Assembly (NCBI RefSeq): GCF_000774145.1
Contig: NZ_KN322983.1
Coordinates: 372,001 to 436,000, forward strand
From: Pseudomonas mediterranea CFBP 5447
GTDB lineage: Bacteria > Pseudomonadota > Gammaproteobacteria > Pseudomonadales > Pseudomonadaceae
DNA length: 64,000 bases
Reading direction: 5' to 3'
Below, in pieces: positions 20,036-31,193 of this stretch. The notes beneath the pieces are model-generated. The model made no database searches. It had not been told where the DNA came from and saw only the letters and a list, made by a program, of their open reading frames with translations. A program made the translations under genes and the position numbers. Within the stretch, counting starts at the first letter, position 1. The number at the start of each line of letters is the position of its first letter.

Positions 20036-23000
20036 TTATGGCAACAACCGCTCGAACGCATCCAGCGGCAACGGCCGGCTGTGCAGGTAGCCCTGGTACA
20101 AATGGCAGTCGAGCCCCTGCAGGAAGTGCAGCTGTTCCAGAGTCTCCACACCTTCGGCAATCATTTCCAAGTTGAGGCTGCGGGCCATGGCGACGATGGC
20201 GCGGATGATTTCGGCGTCGTTGGGGTCGCTGGTGGCGTCGCGCACGAATGACTGATCGATTTTCAGGGTGTCCACTGGAAGGCGCTTGAGGTAGGTCAGC
20301 GACGAATAACCGGTGCCGAAGTCGTCCATGGCGAAGCTCACCCCCAGTTTCTTGAGGCGGCGCATCTTGCCGATGGTGTCGTCCAGGTTCTGGATCACGA
20401 TGCCTTCGGTGATCTCCAGCTTCAACATGGTGCAAGGCAGGCCGTGCATCGCGAGGCTGTTCTCGATGCGTTCGACGAAATCGCTCTGGCGGAACTGTCG
20501 CGGGCTGATGTTTACGCACAGGCTGAACCGCTGCGGATCGATCTTGCCCTTGGCAATCAATTGCTTGAAGCCATCGCAGGCTTCGTCGAGGATCCAGGTG
20601 CCCACTTCCAGGATCAGCCCGCTGTCTTCCAGAACCTTGATGAACTCGTTGGGCGACTGGGCACCCAGTTCGGGGTGATGCCAGCGCACCAGCGCTTCGG
20701 CACCGACGATACGGTTGTCCCGGGCGTCGACCTGGGGTTGGAAATGCAGGCTGAATTCATCCCGGGCCAGGGCCTGCCGCAGGTCGGTTTCCATGCGCAG
20801 CCGTTCACTGGCTGCCTTTTGCATGGTGGTGTGGAACATCTGCGAGGTGTTGCGCCCCGAATCCTTGGCGCGATAGAGGGCAATGTCGGCGCGCTTGAGC
20901 AGATCGGTCGGAGTGGAGCCGTGGTCGGGAATCAGCGCCATGCCAATGCTGGGGGTGACCTGCAAGCGCTGGCCGTCGAGGAACATCGGCTCCGAAAGCA
21001 GTTCGCGCAGGGTGTCGGCCAGCTTCTGCACCTGCTCGCTGACTTCGTTGCGGGTGCCTTCCAGGCCGCTGAGCAGCACCACGAACTCGTCACCGCCCAA
21101 CCGCGCGACGGTATCCTCCAGGCGCACGCTGGCTTCCAGGCGCGCGGTGATGATTTTCAGCACCGTGTCGCCCACCGGATGGCCCAGGGAATCGTTGATG
21201 TGCTTGAAGTGGTCAAGATCGAGGAACAGCAGCGCACCGCGCAGATTATGGCGCTTGAGCAAAGCGATCTGCTGGCTCAGCCGGTCCATCAGCAAGGCCC
21301 GGTTGGGCAGGTTGGTCAGCGGATCGTGATAGGCCAGGTGACGGATCTGGGCCTCGGCGTTGCGCAGCAGGCTCACGTCCCGCGCGGTCAGCAGCAGGCA
21401 GTCCGTCTCGTTGAGCGTAATAGGCTCGACCGACACCTCGACCGTGAGCAATTCCCCACGCTTGTTGCGCCCGAGCATTTCCTGGTGATGCACACGGCCC
21501 TTGAGTTGCAGTTCGGCCAACAGGGCTGCGCGCTGTTTTTCCTCGGCCCAGATGCCCACCTCGTACACCGTGTGCCCGATCACTTCGTCGGCGCGGTAGC
21601 CGGTCAGACGGCAAAAGCCGTCGTTGACCTCGAGGTAGCGGCCGCTTTCGCGTTCGGTGATGGTGATGGCGTCCGGGCTGGAGTGGAACGCCTTGGCGAA
21701 TTTTTCCTCGCTGGCCTTGAGGGCCGCTTCGGAGCGTTGTTGCTGGGTGATGTCCCGCAGGGTGGTGACGATGCAGGGCTGGTTGCTGACGTTGATCTGC
21801 CGGCTGGAGATCACGCAGGTCAGCGGCTGACCGTCCTTGTGATGGACGACAATGGCAACGTTGTTCAACGATTGCTCGCGAATCACCCGTTCGATGCGTT
21901 GCAGGCTGTTGCCCGAAGCGTCCCAGAGCCCGATTTCGTCGGCGCTGCGGCCGATCACGTCACTGGCGGACCAGCCGAAGGTCTGGGTGAAGCTGGAATT
22001 GATTTCGAGGAAGCGGCTGCTGTCCTGGTGGGTGACGCAGATCGGGTCGGGACTGACCTGGAACAGCGTGGCGAATTTTTCCTCGGACGCCGCCAGGCTC
22101 TGCTCGCGCTCCACCTGATCGGTGATGTCCAGCAAGGTGCCGGCCATGCGCTGGGGGCTGCCGTCGTCGTTACGGTAGAGGCGGGCGCGGCTCTCCAGGT
22201 AACGGGAACTGCCATCCGGCAATTGCACGCGGTAGGTCAGCTGATAATTCCCCGCCGGGCCTTCGCGCAGGCTGCGATACGCATTGCGCATGTTGTTGCG
22301 CTCTTCGTCGGGCACCCCTTCGAAAAACGCGTCGAACGATTCGTGGAACGGCTTGGGCTCCAGGCCATGGAGTTGTGCGGCACGGGCCGAGCCGTAGAGC
22401 ATGCCGCTGGGTATGTGCCAGTCCCAGGTGCCCAACTGCGCCGAGTCGAGGGCCAGGTCGAGACGTTCCTGGCTGTCCTTGAGGGCCTGCTCGGCCAATT
22501 TGCGTTCCGTGGTGTCGAGAAACGTGCTCAGCAGATAGGGCTGGCCTTCGAGTTCGACCTTCTGCGCGCTGAGGATGCCGTTGTGGATCTGGCCGTTACT
22601 GGCGCGGAACTCCACTTCCATGCTCACCAGTTCGCCTTTGGCCTTGGTGGCCTCTACCAGCTTCGCCCGCTGGCTGGGGTCGACCCACAAACCCAGCTCC
22701 AGGGTGGTACGGCCGATGACATCGTGTACCGGCCAGCCGAACAGGCTTTCGAAATACTGGTTGGCTTCGCTGATCAGCCCGTCTTCCTGGCGGGTCAGCA
22801 GTACCATGTTCGGGCAGAGATGAAAGAGCGTGGCGAAGCGTTTCTCCGAGCTGCGCAAGGCCTGCTCGCGCTCGCGCTGGTGGGTGATCTCGCGAATGAC
22901 CCCGATCATCCGCGGACGCCCGTGCTTGTCGGGCAACACACTGCCGTTGATTTCCAGCCAATGCAGGCTGCCGTCGGGCCAGACAATGCGATGGTGCATC

Positions 23001-23314
23001 GCCTGTTCCAGTGGCGCACCGGCCACTGCCGCGTGAAAGGCGCGGACAGCCTTGGCCCGGTCTTCGGGCAAGAGCAGGTCCAGGTAATCCACGTCGGCCG
23101 GAAGCGGCTGGCGCGGGTCGAAGCCGAACAGCGCCTGGGTGCCCCTGGACCAACTGATCCGTCCGGTGTCGATGTCCCACGACCAGGCACCCAGCCGCGC
23201 ACCGTTCAGCGCAGCCAGTAACTGCGGCGCGCTGTCCCAGCTTTGCTCGGACCGTTTCGGGTCAAGCGCCTGGATGCGCGGCAAGGGCGGAAGATGATCA
23301 GCGGGTTTGGGCAT
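20036..23314 (-). CDS. Five-PAS GGDEF-EAL cyclic-di-GMP enzyme
   Basis: 1092 aa, no transmembrane segment. Five consecutive PAS/PAC units (about 30-150, 155-275, 280-405, 410-525, 530-650) precede a GGDEF domain (about 655-825) and an EAL domain (about 845-1085). The GGDEF motif is intact (ARLGGDEFVVLL, near 741) with an inhibitory-site RLED five residues upstream. The EAL domain is also intact (EALVRW near 872, EITEG, DDFGTGYSSL). Both c-di-GMP synthesis and hydrolysis are possible; in such hybrids one usually dominates. The PAS chain implies sensing redox, ligand or light-independent cues. Likely affects motility and biofilm. Start ATG 23314. Confidence 0.95.
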   Translation of the reverse strand: MPKPADHLPPLPRIQALDPKRSEQSWDSAPQLLAALNGARLGAWSWDIDTGRISWSRGTQALFGFDPRQPLPADVDYLDLLLPEDRAKAVRAFHAAVAGAPLEQAMHHRIVWPDGSLHWLEINGSVLPDKHGRPRMIGVIREITHQREREQALRSSEKRFATLFHLCPNMVLLTRQEDGLISEANQYFESLFGWPVHDVIGRTTLELGLWVDPSQRAKLVEATKAKGELVSMEVEFRASNGQIHNGILSAQKVELEGQPYLLSTFLDTTERKLAEQALKDSQERLDLALDSAQLGTWDWHIPSGMLYGSARAAQLHGLEPKPFHESFDAFFEGVPDEERNNMRNAYRSLREGPAGNYQLTYRVQLPDGSSRYLESRARLYRNDDGSPQRMAGTLLDITDQVEREQSLAASEEKFATLFQVSPDPICVTHQDSSRFLEINSSFTQTFGWSASDVIGRSADEIGLWDASGNSLQRIERVIREQSLNNVAIVVHHKDGQPLTCVISSRQINVSNQPCIVTTLRDITQQQRSEAALKASEEKFAKAFHSSPDAITITERESGRYLEVNDGFCRLTGYRADEVIGHTVYEVGIWAEEKQRAALLAELQLKGRVHHQEMLGRNKRGELLTVEVSVEPITLNETDCLLLTARDVSLLRNAEAQIRHLAYHDPLTNLPNRALLMDRLSQQIALLKRHNLRGALLFLDLDHFKHINDSLGHPVGDTVLKIITARLEASVRLEDTVARLGGDEFVVLLSGLEGTRNEVSEQVQKLADTLRELLSEPMFLDGQRLQVTPSIGMALIPDHGSTPTDLLKRADIALYRAKDSGRNTSQMFHTTMQKAASERLRMETDLRQALARDEFSLHFQPQVDARDNRIVGAEALVRWHHPELGAQSPNEFIKVLEDSGLILEVGTWILDEACDGFKQLIAKGKIDPQRFSLCVNISPRQFRQSDFVERIENSLAMHGLPCTMLKLEITEGIVIQNLDDTIGKMRRLKKLGVSFAMDDFGTGYSSLTYLKRLPVDTLKIDQSFVRDATSDPNDAEIIRAIVAMARSLNLEMIAEGVETLEQLHFLQGLDCHLYQGYLHSRPLPLDAFERLLP

Positions 23315-23381
23315 TATCTAGCGAGCCTTGGGCAGTTGGGCGTTAAGCGCAGGCATTTCGGCTCTATAGGAGTAGCACAAC

Positions 23382-24272
23382 CTATGCCCTTGTCCCTGGC
23401 AGATCGATTTGTGCGTCCAATAAGGACATGAAAGCGCGCGCAGCATTCGATAGCGTCCGTTCAGTGTGCAAGATATAGCCTAGCTGGCGACTGAGCTGTA
23501 TGCCCGGCAAAGGGATGCGCGCCACCTGATCGTCGAGCATGGTGCGCGGCAGGACGCTCCAGGCCAGGCCGATGGAGACCATCATCTTTATGGTTTCCAG
23601 ATAGTTCGTGCTCATGGCGATGTTCGGGGTCAGGCCCTGGGCCTCGAACAGACGCCGGACAATGTGATGGGTGAAAGTGTTGCCCCCCGGGAAAACCGCA
23701 GGGTGCAGGGCGATGTCCGCCAGACTGACCGCGGGATTGTCCAGCAGCGCATGTTCCGGTGCCACCACGAAATCCAGGGGGTCGTCCCACACCGGCATGG
23801 CGCGCATCAACGCATGTGGCTCGGGGGCGAGGGTGATGACCGCCAGTTCCGCCCGGCCGTGGAGAATTTCCTCGTAGGCCACTTCCGAATCCAGGAACTG
23901 AATATCCAGCGCTACCTGTGGGTAACGTCGGGTGAACTCCCTCAGTAGAGGCGGCAAGCGGTGCAGGCCGATGTGGTGGCTGGTGGCGAGTGTCAGTCGG
24001 CCGGTGACTTCGCCGGTCAGGTTGGTCAGGGCGCGACGGGTGTCGTCCAGTACGTTGAGAATCTGATAGGCCCGGGGCAGTAGGGCCCGGCCGGCCTCGG
24101 TCAGGCCGATTTCACGGCCCAACCGGTCGAACAGGCGGACGTTGAGTTGCTGTTCCAGCCCGGCGATGCGCTTGCTGATGGCCGGCTGGGTCAGGTGCAG
24201 GCGTTCACCGGCGCCGGAAAAACTGCCCGTCTCGGCGATGGCGATAAAGGCGTTGAGGTTGGCGAGGTCCAT
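23382..24272 (-). CDS. LysR-family regulator divergent from leuC
   Basis: 296 aa. N-terminal winged HTH (MDLANLNAFIAIAETGSFSGAGERLHLTQPAISKRIAGLEQQL, residues 1-60) and a LysR substrate-binding domain. Divergent from the leucine genes with 156 bases between start codons, a place where a LysR protein commonly regulates its neighbour. The arrangement LysR/leuC is conserved in Pseudomonas. Whether leucine-pathway intermediates are the effector is an inference. Confidence 0.92.
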   Translation of the reverse strand: MDLANLNAFIAIAETGSFSGAGERLHLTQPAISKRIAGLEQQLNVRLFDRLGREIGLTEAGRALLPRAYQILNVLDDTRRALTNLTGEVTGRLTLATSHHIGLHRLPPLLREFTRRYPQVALDIQFLDSEVAYEEILHGRAELAVITLAPEPHALMRAMPVWDDPLDFVVAPEHALLDNPAVSLADIALHPAVFPGGNTFTHHIVRRLFEAQGLTPNIAMSTNYLETIKMMVSIGLAWSVLPRTMLDDQVARIPLPGIQLSRQLGYILHTERTLSNAARAFMSLLDAQIDLPGTRA

Positions 24273-24428
24273 GGCGGTCTCGGTCGAATTCCTGTTGGTT
24301 ATGCAAAGTATGAAAAATATGAATTTGAGTTATTTAATGTAGCCTCATAACATCAGCCTCACAAGCCAAAGGGTTATTGAGTCATTCAAAATCCGGGGCA
24401 TAGAAACAAGCTGATGAGGAACCGTCTG

Positions 24429-25847
24429 ATGGCCGGCAAAACGCTCTACGACAAGCTCTGGGATTCGCATTTGGTCAAGCAGCGCGACGATGGCTCGGCG
24501 CTGATCTATATCGACCGTCACATCATCCACGAAGTGACTTCGCCGCAAGCCTTCGAGGGCCTGCGCCTGGCCGGGCGCAAGCCATGGCGGATCGATGCCA
24601 ACATCGCGACCCCGGACCACAACGTGCCGACCACCCCGGAGCGCAAGGGCGGTATCGACGCCATTGTCGATCAGGTTTCGCGGTTGCAGGTCCAGACCCT
24701 CGACGATAACTGCGACGAATACGGCATCGTTGAATTCAAGATGAACGACGTGCGCCAAGGCATCGTCCATGTCATCGGCCCGGAGCAGGGCGCGACCTTG
24801 CCCGGCATGACCGTGGTCTGCGGCGACTCCCACACCTCCACCCACGGTGCCTTTGGTGCCCTGGCCCACGGCATCGGCACCTCCGAGGTCGAGCATGTGC
24901 TCGCCACCCAGTGCCTGGTGGCCAAGAAAATGAAGAACATGCTGGTGCGCGTCGAGGGCAAGCTGCCGTTCGGCGTGACCGCCAAGGACATCGTCCTGGC
25001 CGTGATCGGCAAGATCGGCACCGCCGGCGGTAACGGCCATGCCATCGAGTTCGCCGGCAGTGCGATCCGCGACCTCTCCATCGAAGGCCGCATGACCATC
25101 TGCAACATGTCCATCGAGGCCGGTGCCCGCGTGGGCCTGGTGGCCGCCGATGAAAAGACCGTCGAATACGTCAAGGGTCGTCCGTTCGCCCCGAAAGGCG
25201 CCGAATGGGACCTGGCGGTCGAGGCCTGGAAAGACCTGGTGTCCGACGCCGATGCCAGGTTCGACACGGTGGTCGAGCTCGACGCGACCCAGATCAAGCC
25301 GCAGGTCAGCTGGGGGACGTCCCCTGAGATGGTCCTGGCGGTGGATCAGAACGTACCGGATCCGGACAAGGAGATGGACCTGGTCAAGCGCGACTCTATC
25401 GTCCGTGCCTTGAAATACATGGGCTTGAAGGCGAACCAGGCGATCACCGACATTCAGCTCGACCGCGTGTTCATCGGGTCCTGCACCAACTCGCGGATCG
25501 AAGACCTGCGCGCCGCGGCGGTGATCGCCAAGGGCCGCAAGGTCGCATCGACCATCAAGCAGGCCATCGTGGTGCCGGGCTCCGGCCTGGTGAAAGCCCA
25601 GGCCGAAGCGGAAGGGCTGGACAAGGTGTTCCTCGAGGCCGGTTTCGAGTGGCGTGAGCCAGGGTGCTCGATGTGCCTGGCGATGAACCCGGATCGCCTG
25701 GAATCGGGCGAACACTGCGCGTCCACTTCCAACCGTAACTTCGAAGGCCGTCAGGGCGCCGGTGGCCGTACCCACCTGGTCAGCCCGGCCATGGCCGCGG
25801 CGGCTGCCGTCAACGGCCGTTTCGTCGACGTTCGTGAATTGATCTGA
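24429..25847 (+). CDS. leuC: 3-isopropylmalate dehydratase large subunit
   Basis: 472 aa from ATG 24429, placed 8 bases after GAGGAA; an upstream in-frame ATG at 24414 lies before that ribosome site. Aconitase-family signature: [4Fe-4S] ligands in FIGSCTNSR (near 347) and [10 protein letters not shown] (near 407 and 410), [15 protein letters not shown], and R-S-N-R-type end segment [10 protein letters not shown]. With LeuD it isomerises 2- to 3-isopropylmalate in leucine synthesis. leuD follows after 14 bases. Confidence 0.98.
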   Translation: MAGKTLYDKLWDSHLVKQRDDGSALIYIDRHIIHEVTSPQAFEGLRLAGRKPWRIDANIATPDHNVPTTPERKGGIDAIVDQVSRLQVQTLDDNCDEYGIVEFKMNDVRQGIVHVIGPEQGATLPGMTVVCGDSHTSTHGAFGALAHGIGTSEVEHVLATQCLVAKKMKNMLVRVEGKLPFGVTAKDIVLAVIGKIGTAGGNGHAIEFAGSAIRDLSIEGRMTICNMSIEAGARVGLVAADEKTVEYVKGRPFAPKGAEWDLAVEAWKDLVSDADARFDTVVELDATQIKPQVSWGTSPEMVLAVDQNVPDPDKEMDLVKRDSIVRALKYMGLKANQAITDIQLDRVFIGSCTNSRIEDLRAAAVIAKGRKVASTIKQAIVVPGSGLVKAQAEAEGLDKVFLEAGFEWREPGCSMCLAMNPDRLESGEHCASTSNRNFEGRQGAGGRTHLVSPAMAAAAAVNGRFVDVRELI

Positions 25848-25861
25848 AAGGAGAGCGCAGC

Positions 25862-26506
25862 ATGAAAGCTTTTACCCAGCACAATGGTCTTGTCGCGCCT
25901 CTGGATCGTGCCAACGTCGACACCGACCAGATCATTCCCAAGCAATTCCTGAAGTCCATCAAGCGCACCGGCTTCGGCCCGAACCTGTTCGACGAATGGC
26001 GTTACCTGGATGTGGGCCAGCCCTACCAGGACAACTCCAAGCGGCCGCTGAACAAGGACTTCGTGCTCAACGCCGAACGCTACCAGGGCGCCAGCGTGCT
26101 GCTGGCCCGGGAGAACTTCGGTTGCGGTTCGAGCCGCGAACACGCGCCATGGGCGCTTGAAGAGTACGGCTTCCGCAGCATCATCGCGCCGAGCTACGCC
26201 GACATCTTCTTCAACAACAGTTTCAAGAACGGTTTGCTGCCGATCATCCTCAGCGACGCTGAAGTGGACGAACTGTTCCAGCAGGTCGAGGCCAACCCGG
26301 GTTATCAACTGCAGATCGACCTTGCAGCCCAGACCGTGACCCGTCCCGACGGCAAGGTGCTGGGATTCGAGATCGATGCGTTCCGCAAGCATTGCCTGCT
26401 CAACGGCCTCGACGACATCGGCTTGACCCTGCAGGACGGCGAGGCGATTGCCGCGTTTGAAGCGAAGCATCGGGCGAGTCAGCCCTGGTTGTTTCGCGAG
26501 GTTTGA
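25862..26506 (+). CDS. leuD: 3-isopropylmalate dehydratase small subunit
   Basis: 214 aa, strong AAAGGAGAG ribosome site. Swivel-domain motifs [16 protein letters not shown] and [20 protein letters not shown] identify LeuD. It forms the heterodimer with LeuC. A REP doublet follows, then a methyltransferase and leuB, so the leu genes are probably one transcription unit with attenuation of downstream expression at the REP. Confidence 0.98.
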   Translation: MKAFTQHNGLVAPLDRANVDTDQIIPKQFLKSIKRTGFGPNLFDEWRYLDVGQPYQDNSKRPLNKDFVLNAERYQGASVLLARENFGCGSSREHAPWALEEYGFRSIIAPSYADIFFNNSFKNGLLPIILSDAEVDELFQQVEANPGYQLQIDLAAQTVTRPDGKVLGFEIDAFRKHCLLNGLDDIGLTLQDGEAIAAFEAKHRASQPWLFREV

Positions 26507-26528
26507 TTTCGCGTAAGGCATGACGACG

Positions 26529-26605
26529 CCATCGCGAGCAGGCTCGCTCCCACATTGGATTTGCGCCGTATCCAAAACCCTGTGGGAGCGAGCCTGCTCG
26601 CGAAG
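26529..26605. repeat. REP doublet
   Basis: Inverted pair of the main REP unit inside the leu gene run, between leuD and the methyltransferase gene. Confidence 0.9.
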
Positions 26606-26644
26606 AGGCCAGCCCAGGCACTACAGAACCCTAAGGACATTCCC

Positions 26645-27409
26645 ATGACCAGCACCGCCCACAGTCAGGTTGTACAAAAGCAATTCGGTGAACAGGCTTC
26701 GGCCTATCTGAGCAGTGCCGTGCACGCCCAGGGCGCCGAGTTCGCGCTGCTACAGGCTGCCTTGGCCGATCGTGGCGATGCCCGGGTGCTGGACCTGGGC
26801 TGCGGCGCCGGTCACGTGAGTTTTCACGTGGCGCCGTTGGCCGGTGAAGTGGTGGCCTATGACCTGTCCCGGCAGATGCTCGATGTCGTGGCGGCAGCGG
26901 CGGCGGAGCGTGGCCTGGGCAATATCACCACGGTGTGCGGTGCCGCCGAGCGCCTGCCGTTCGCCGATGCCGAGTTCGACTTCGTGTTCAGTCGCTATTC
27001 GGCGCATCATTGGGGCGACCTGGGTGTGGCGTTGCGGGAAGTGCGCCGGGTGCTCAAGCCGGGCGGCGTGGCGGCGTTCATTGATGTACTGTCGCCGGGC
27101 ATGCCGCTGCTGGACACCTACCTGCAAAGCGTCGAGGTGCTGCGCGACACCAGTCATGTGCGCGATTATTCCGCTGCCGAGTGGTTGCGCCAGGTCAGCG
27201 AAGCGGGGTTACAGGTAAGCAGCACTTCGCGCCAGCGCCTGCGCCTGGAATACCGCTCCTGGGTCGAGCGCATGCGCACGCCCGAGGTGATGCGCGGGGC
27301 GATACTCGCGCTGCAGCGCTCGATGGGCGATGAAGTGCGTGAATATTTCGAGATTAAGGCCGATGGTTCTTTCAGTACGGACGTACTGGTGCTGTGGGCC
27401 GAGCGATAG
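26645..27409 (+). CDS. Class I SAM-dependent methyltransferase
   Basis: 254 aa from ATG 26645, with CTAAGGA upstream. SAM-binding motif I VLDLGCGAGHVSFHVA (near 45), acidic loop VAYDLS, motif post-I and AERLPFADAEFDFVFSRYSAHHW, as in UbiE/YcgJ-like Methyltransf_11 proteins. It lies between leuD and leuB as in other Pseudomonas genomes, but a role in leucine synthesis is not expected. Substrate unknown. Confidence 0.9.
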   Translation: MTSTAHSQVVQKQFGEQASAYLSSAVHAQGAEFALLQAALADRGDARVLDLGCGAGHVSFHVAPLAGEVVAYDLSRQMLDVVAAAAAERGLGNITTVCGAAERLPFADAEFDFVFSRYSAHHWGDLGVALREVRRVLKPGGVAAFIDVLSPGMPLLDTYLQSVEVLRDTSHVRDYSAAEWLRQVSEAGLQVSSTSRQRLRLEYRSWVERMRTPEVMRGAILALQRSMGDEVREYFEIKADGSFSTDVLVLWAER

Positions 27410-27472
27410 CCTTTTTCCCGGCCTGCCAGGCAGTAGAAAACCTGGCGCGCCGGTACAACAAACGAGGAAAGC

Positions 27473-28555
<1,083 letters not shown>

Positions 28556-28609
28556 TCTCTCCGGTCCACCGCTTCGACGGTGGCCCACTTTTGTATAGGT
28601 GCAGTTGCG

Positions 28610-29722
28610 ATGAAACGTGTAGGTCTGATCGGTTGGCGGGGCATGGTCGGTTCCGTGCTCATGCAGCGAATGCTGGAAGAGCAGGATTTCGATCTCATCG
28701 AGCCGGTGTTCTTCACCACTTCCAATGTCGGTGGCCAGGGCCCGTCCGTGGGCAAGGATACCGGGGCGCTCAAGGATGCCTACAGCATTGAAGAGCTCAA
28801 GACCCTCGATGTGATCCTGACGTGCCAGGGCGGCGACTACACCAGCGAAGTCTTCCCGAAGCTGCGCGAGGCCGGCTGGCAGGGCTACTGGATCGACGCC
28901 GCTTCCAGCCTGCGCATGCAGGACGACGCGGTGATCATCCTCGACCCGGTCAACCGCAAGGTCATCGACCAGCAACTGGATGCCGGCACCAAGAACTACA
29001 TCGGCGGCAACTGCACCGTCAGCCTGATGCTGATGGGCCTGGGCGGCCTGTTCGAGGCCGGTCTGGTGGAATGGATGAGCGCCATGACCTACCAGGCGGC
29101 TTCCGGTGCCGGCGCGCAGAACATGCGCGAGCTGATCAAGCAGATGGGCGCGACCCACGCGGCCGTCGCCGATGACCTGGCCAACCCGGCCAGCGCCATC
29201 CTGGACATCGACCGCAAGGTCGCCGAGGCGATGCGCAGCGATGCCTACCCGACCGAGAACTTCGGTGTACCGCTGGCCGGCAGCCTGATCCCGTGGATCG
29301 ATAAGGAACTGCCTAACGGCCAGAGCCGCGAAGAGTGGAAGGCCCAGGCCGAAACCAACAAGATCCTCGGTCGCTTCAAGAGCCCGATCCCGGTGGACGG
29401 CATTTGCGTGCGCATCGGCGCCATGCGCTGCCACAGCCAGGCGCTGACCATCAAGCTGAACAAGGACGTGCCGATCGCCGACATCGAAGGACTGATCAGC
29501 CAGCACAACCCTTGGGTCAAACTGGTGCCGAACAACCGCGAAACCAGCATGCAGGAGCTGAGCCCGACCAAGGTCACCGGCACCCTGAACGTGCCGGTGG
29601 GGCGCCTGCGCAAGCTGAACATGGGCTCGCAGTTCGTCGGTGCCTTCACCGTCGGCGACCAGCTGCTGTGGGGCGCGGCCGAACCGCTGCGTCGCATGCT
29701 GCGGATCCTGCTCGAGCGTTGA
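28610..29722 (+). CDS. asd: Aspartate-semialdehyde dehydrogenase
   Basis: 370 aa from ATG 28610. NADP-binding [10 protein letters not shown] at the N-terminus, catalytic Cys135 in [19 protein letters not shown] glutamine segment, and the C-terminal histidine region ([17 protein letters not shown]). It makes L-aspartate semialdehyde for lysine, threonine, methionine and diaminopimelate. Contrast with the degenerate paralogue at 29973. Followed by a good terminator. Confidence 0.98.
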   Translation: MKRVGLIGWRGMVGSVLMQRMLEEQDFDLIEPVFFTTSNVGGQGPSVGKDTGALKDAYSIEELKTLDVILTCQGGDYTSEVFPKLREAGWQGYWIDAASSLRMQDDAVIILDPVNRKVIDQQLDAGTKNYIGGNCTVSLMLMGLGGLFEAGLVEWMSAMTYQAASGAGAQNMRELIKQMGATHAAVADDLANPASAILDIDRKVAEAMRSDAYPTENFGVPLAGSLIPWIDKELPNGQSREEWKAQAETNKILGRFKSPIPVDGICVRIGAMRCHSQALTIKLNKDVPIADIEGLISQHNPWVKLVPNNRETSMQELSPTKVTGTLNVPVGRLRKLNMGSQFVGAFTVGDQLLWGAAEPLRRMLRILLER

Positions 29723-29742
29723 TCGTGTCACTGCTGTGAAAA

Positions 29743-29776
29743 AACCCGCGCCTTGTGAGAGGTGCGGGTTTTTTTA
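29743..29776 (+). terminator. Terminator of asd
   Basis: AACCCGC/GCGGGTT stem and seven-T run. Confidence 0.88.
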
Positions 29777-29800
29777 TGGGGTTGTATCGGCAGTGAGGTC

Positions 29801-29880
29801 GTCATCGCGAGCAGGCTCGCTCCCACAGGTTTTGTGTTCACTGAAGATCCAATGTGGGAGCGAGCCTGCTCGCGATGGCG
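29801..29880. repeat. REP doublet
   Basis: Inverted pair of the main REP unit between asd and the asd-like gene. Confidence 0.9.
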
Positions 29881-29972
29881 CCAGTCCATCCACCACAAAT
29901 CCCCGTCAATTGCCTGGCCGCCAACCACCCGGTAAAGTGCCGCTCCCCACGCATTACCCGAGGTAGACCCCC

Positions 29973-30983
29973 ATGAGCCAGTCCTTTGACATTGCCGTGA
30001 TCGGCGCCACCGGTACGGTCGGCGAAACCCTCGTCCAGATTCTCGAAGAGCGGGATTTCCCCGTCGGCACCCTGCACCTGTTGGCCAGCAGTGAGTCGGC
30101 AGGCAGTTCGGTGATGTTCCGCAACAAAAACGTGCGAGTGCGAGAAGTCGACGCGTTCGATTTCAGCAAAGTGCAGCTGGTGTTCTTCGCTGCCGGCCCG
30201 GCGGTCACCCTGAGTTTCGCGCCGCGTGCCACCGCCGCCGGTTGCGCCCTCATCGACCTGTCCGGTGCGCTGCCGCCGGAGCAGGCACCGCAGGTCGTGC
30301 CGGAAGCCAACGCCCAGGCGCTGGCGGGCCTTGGCAAACCGTTCCAGGTCAGCAGCCCGAGTGCATCGGCCATCGCGCTGGCTGTGGCGCTGGCTCCGTT
30401 GCGCGAATGCCTGGATATACAACGCATCAGCCTGACCGCCAGCCTCGCCGTGTCCGCCCAGGGCCGCGTCGCCGTGACCGAGTTGGCGCGCCAGACCACC
30501 GAATTGCTCAACGCCCGTCCGTTGGAGCCGAGCTTCTTCGACCGGCAGATAGCATTCAACCTGCTGGCCCAGGTCGGCGCCCCGGACGAGCAGGGTCATA
30601 CGCAGCTGGAAAAGCGCCTGGTGCGTGAGTTGCGCCAAGTGCTGGATCAACCTTTATTAAAGATTTCCGTGACTTGCATTCAAGCCCCGGTGTTTTTCGG
30701 CGATAGCTTTAGCGTGACCGTGCAGTCTGCGAGCGCTGTCGACCTGAAGAAAGTCAACGCTGCCCTGGAAGCGGCCGCCGGCATCGAGCTGGTGGAGGCG
30801 GGCGACTACCCGACGCCGGTCGGCGATGCGGTGGGCCAGGACGTGGTTTATGTGGGGCGTGTGCGCGGCGGTATCGACGATCCGGCGGAACTGAATATGT
30901 GGCTGACGACGGATAACGTGCGCAAGGGCGCGGCACTCAACGCAGTGCAGGTGGCGGAGTTGTTGATAAAAGACCTGCTGTAA
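29973..30983 (+). CDS. Asd-like (Usg-type) protein, catalytically degenerate
   Basis: 336 aa with the overall aspartate-semialdehyde dehydrogenase fold: N-terminal GATGTVGETLVQIL dinucleotide-binding motif and a dimerisation C-terminal domain. Key residues are lost. The NCST-type active-site segment reads SASA (Cys replaced by Ala131), the QAVSGAG segment reads SLAVSAQG, and the His of VFFGHSEA is Asp in VFFGDSFS. It therefore cannot run normal ASADH chemistry. Equivalent genes follow asd in other Pseudomonas and resemble E. coli usg. Function unknown; retention next to fimV and truA suggests a conserved role. Confidence 0.88.
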   Translation: MSQSFDIAVIGATGTVGETLVQILEERDFPVGTLHLLASSESAGSSVMFRNKNVRVREVDAFDFSKVQLVFFAAGPAVTLSFAPRATAAGCALIDLSGALPPEQAPQVVPEANAQALAGLGKPFQVSSPSASAIALAVALAPLRECLDIQRISLTASLAVSAQGRVAVTELARQTTELLNARPLEPSFFDRQIAFNLLAQVGAPDEQGHTQLEKRLVRELRQVLDQPLLKISVTCIQAPVFFGDSFSVTVQSASAVDLKKVNAALEAAAGIELVEAGDYPTPVGDAVGQDVVYVGRVRGGIDDPAELNMWLTTDNVRKGAALNAVQVAELLIKDLL

Positions 30984-31193
30984 AAGATACTTGGCAACAA
31001 TTTGTCGAATGATTCTAGCCGGGCGCTATGCTTGGCCTGGACGCTGAAGGCGAAAATCTCCCGCTAGGGACATTCCCGGGCATGAGTAGAAACGATCGTG
31101 TGCCCCGTTCTGCGGGGATGCGTGAAATGCCTAGCGGCAGCGACATCAATACCTTCTCGCTGGCCGAGGAATGTTCAAACAAAGGAAGAGGCT

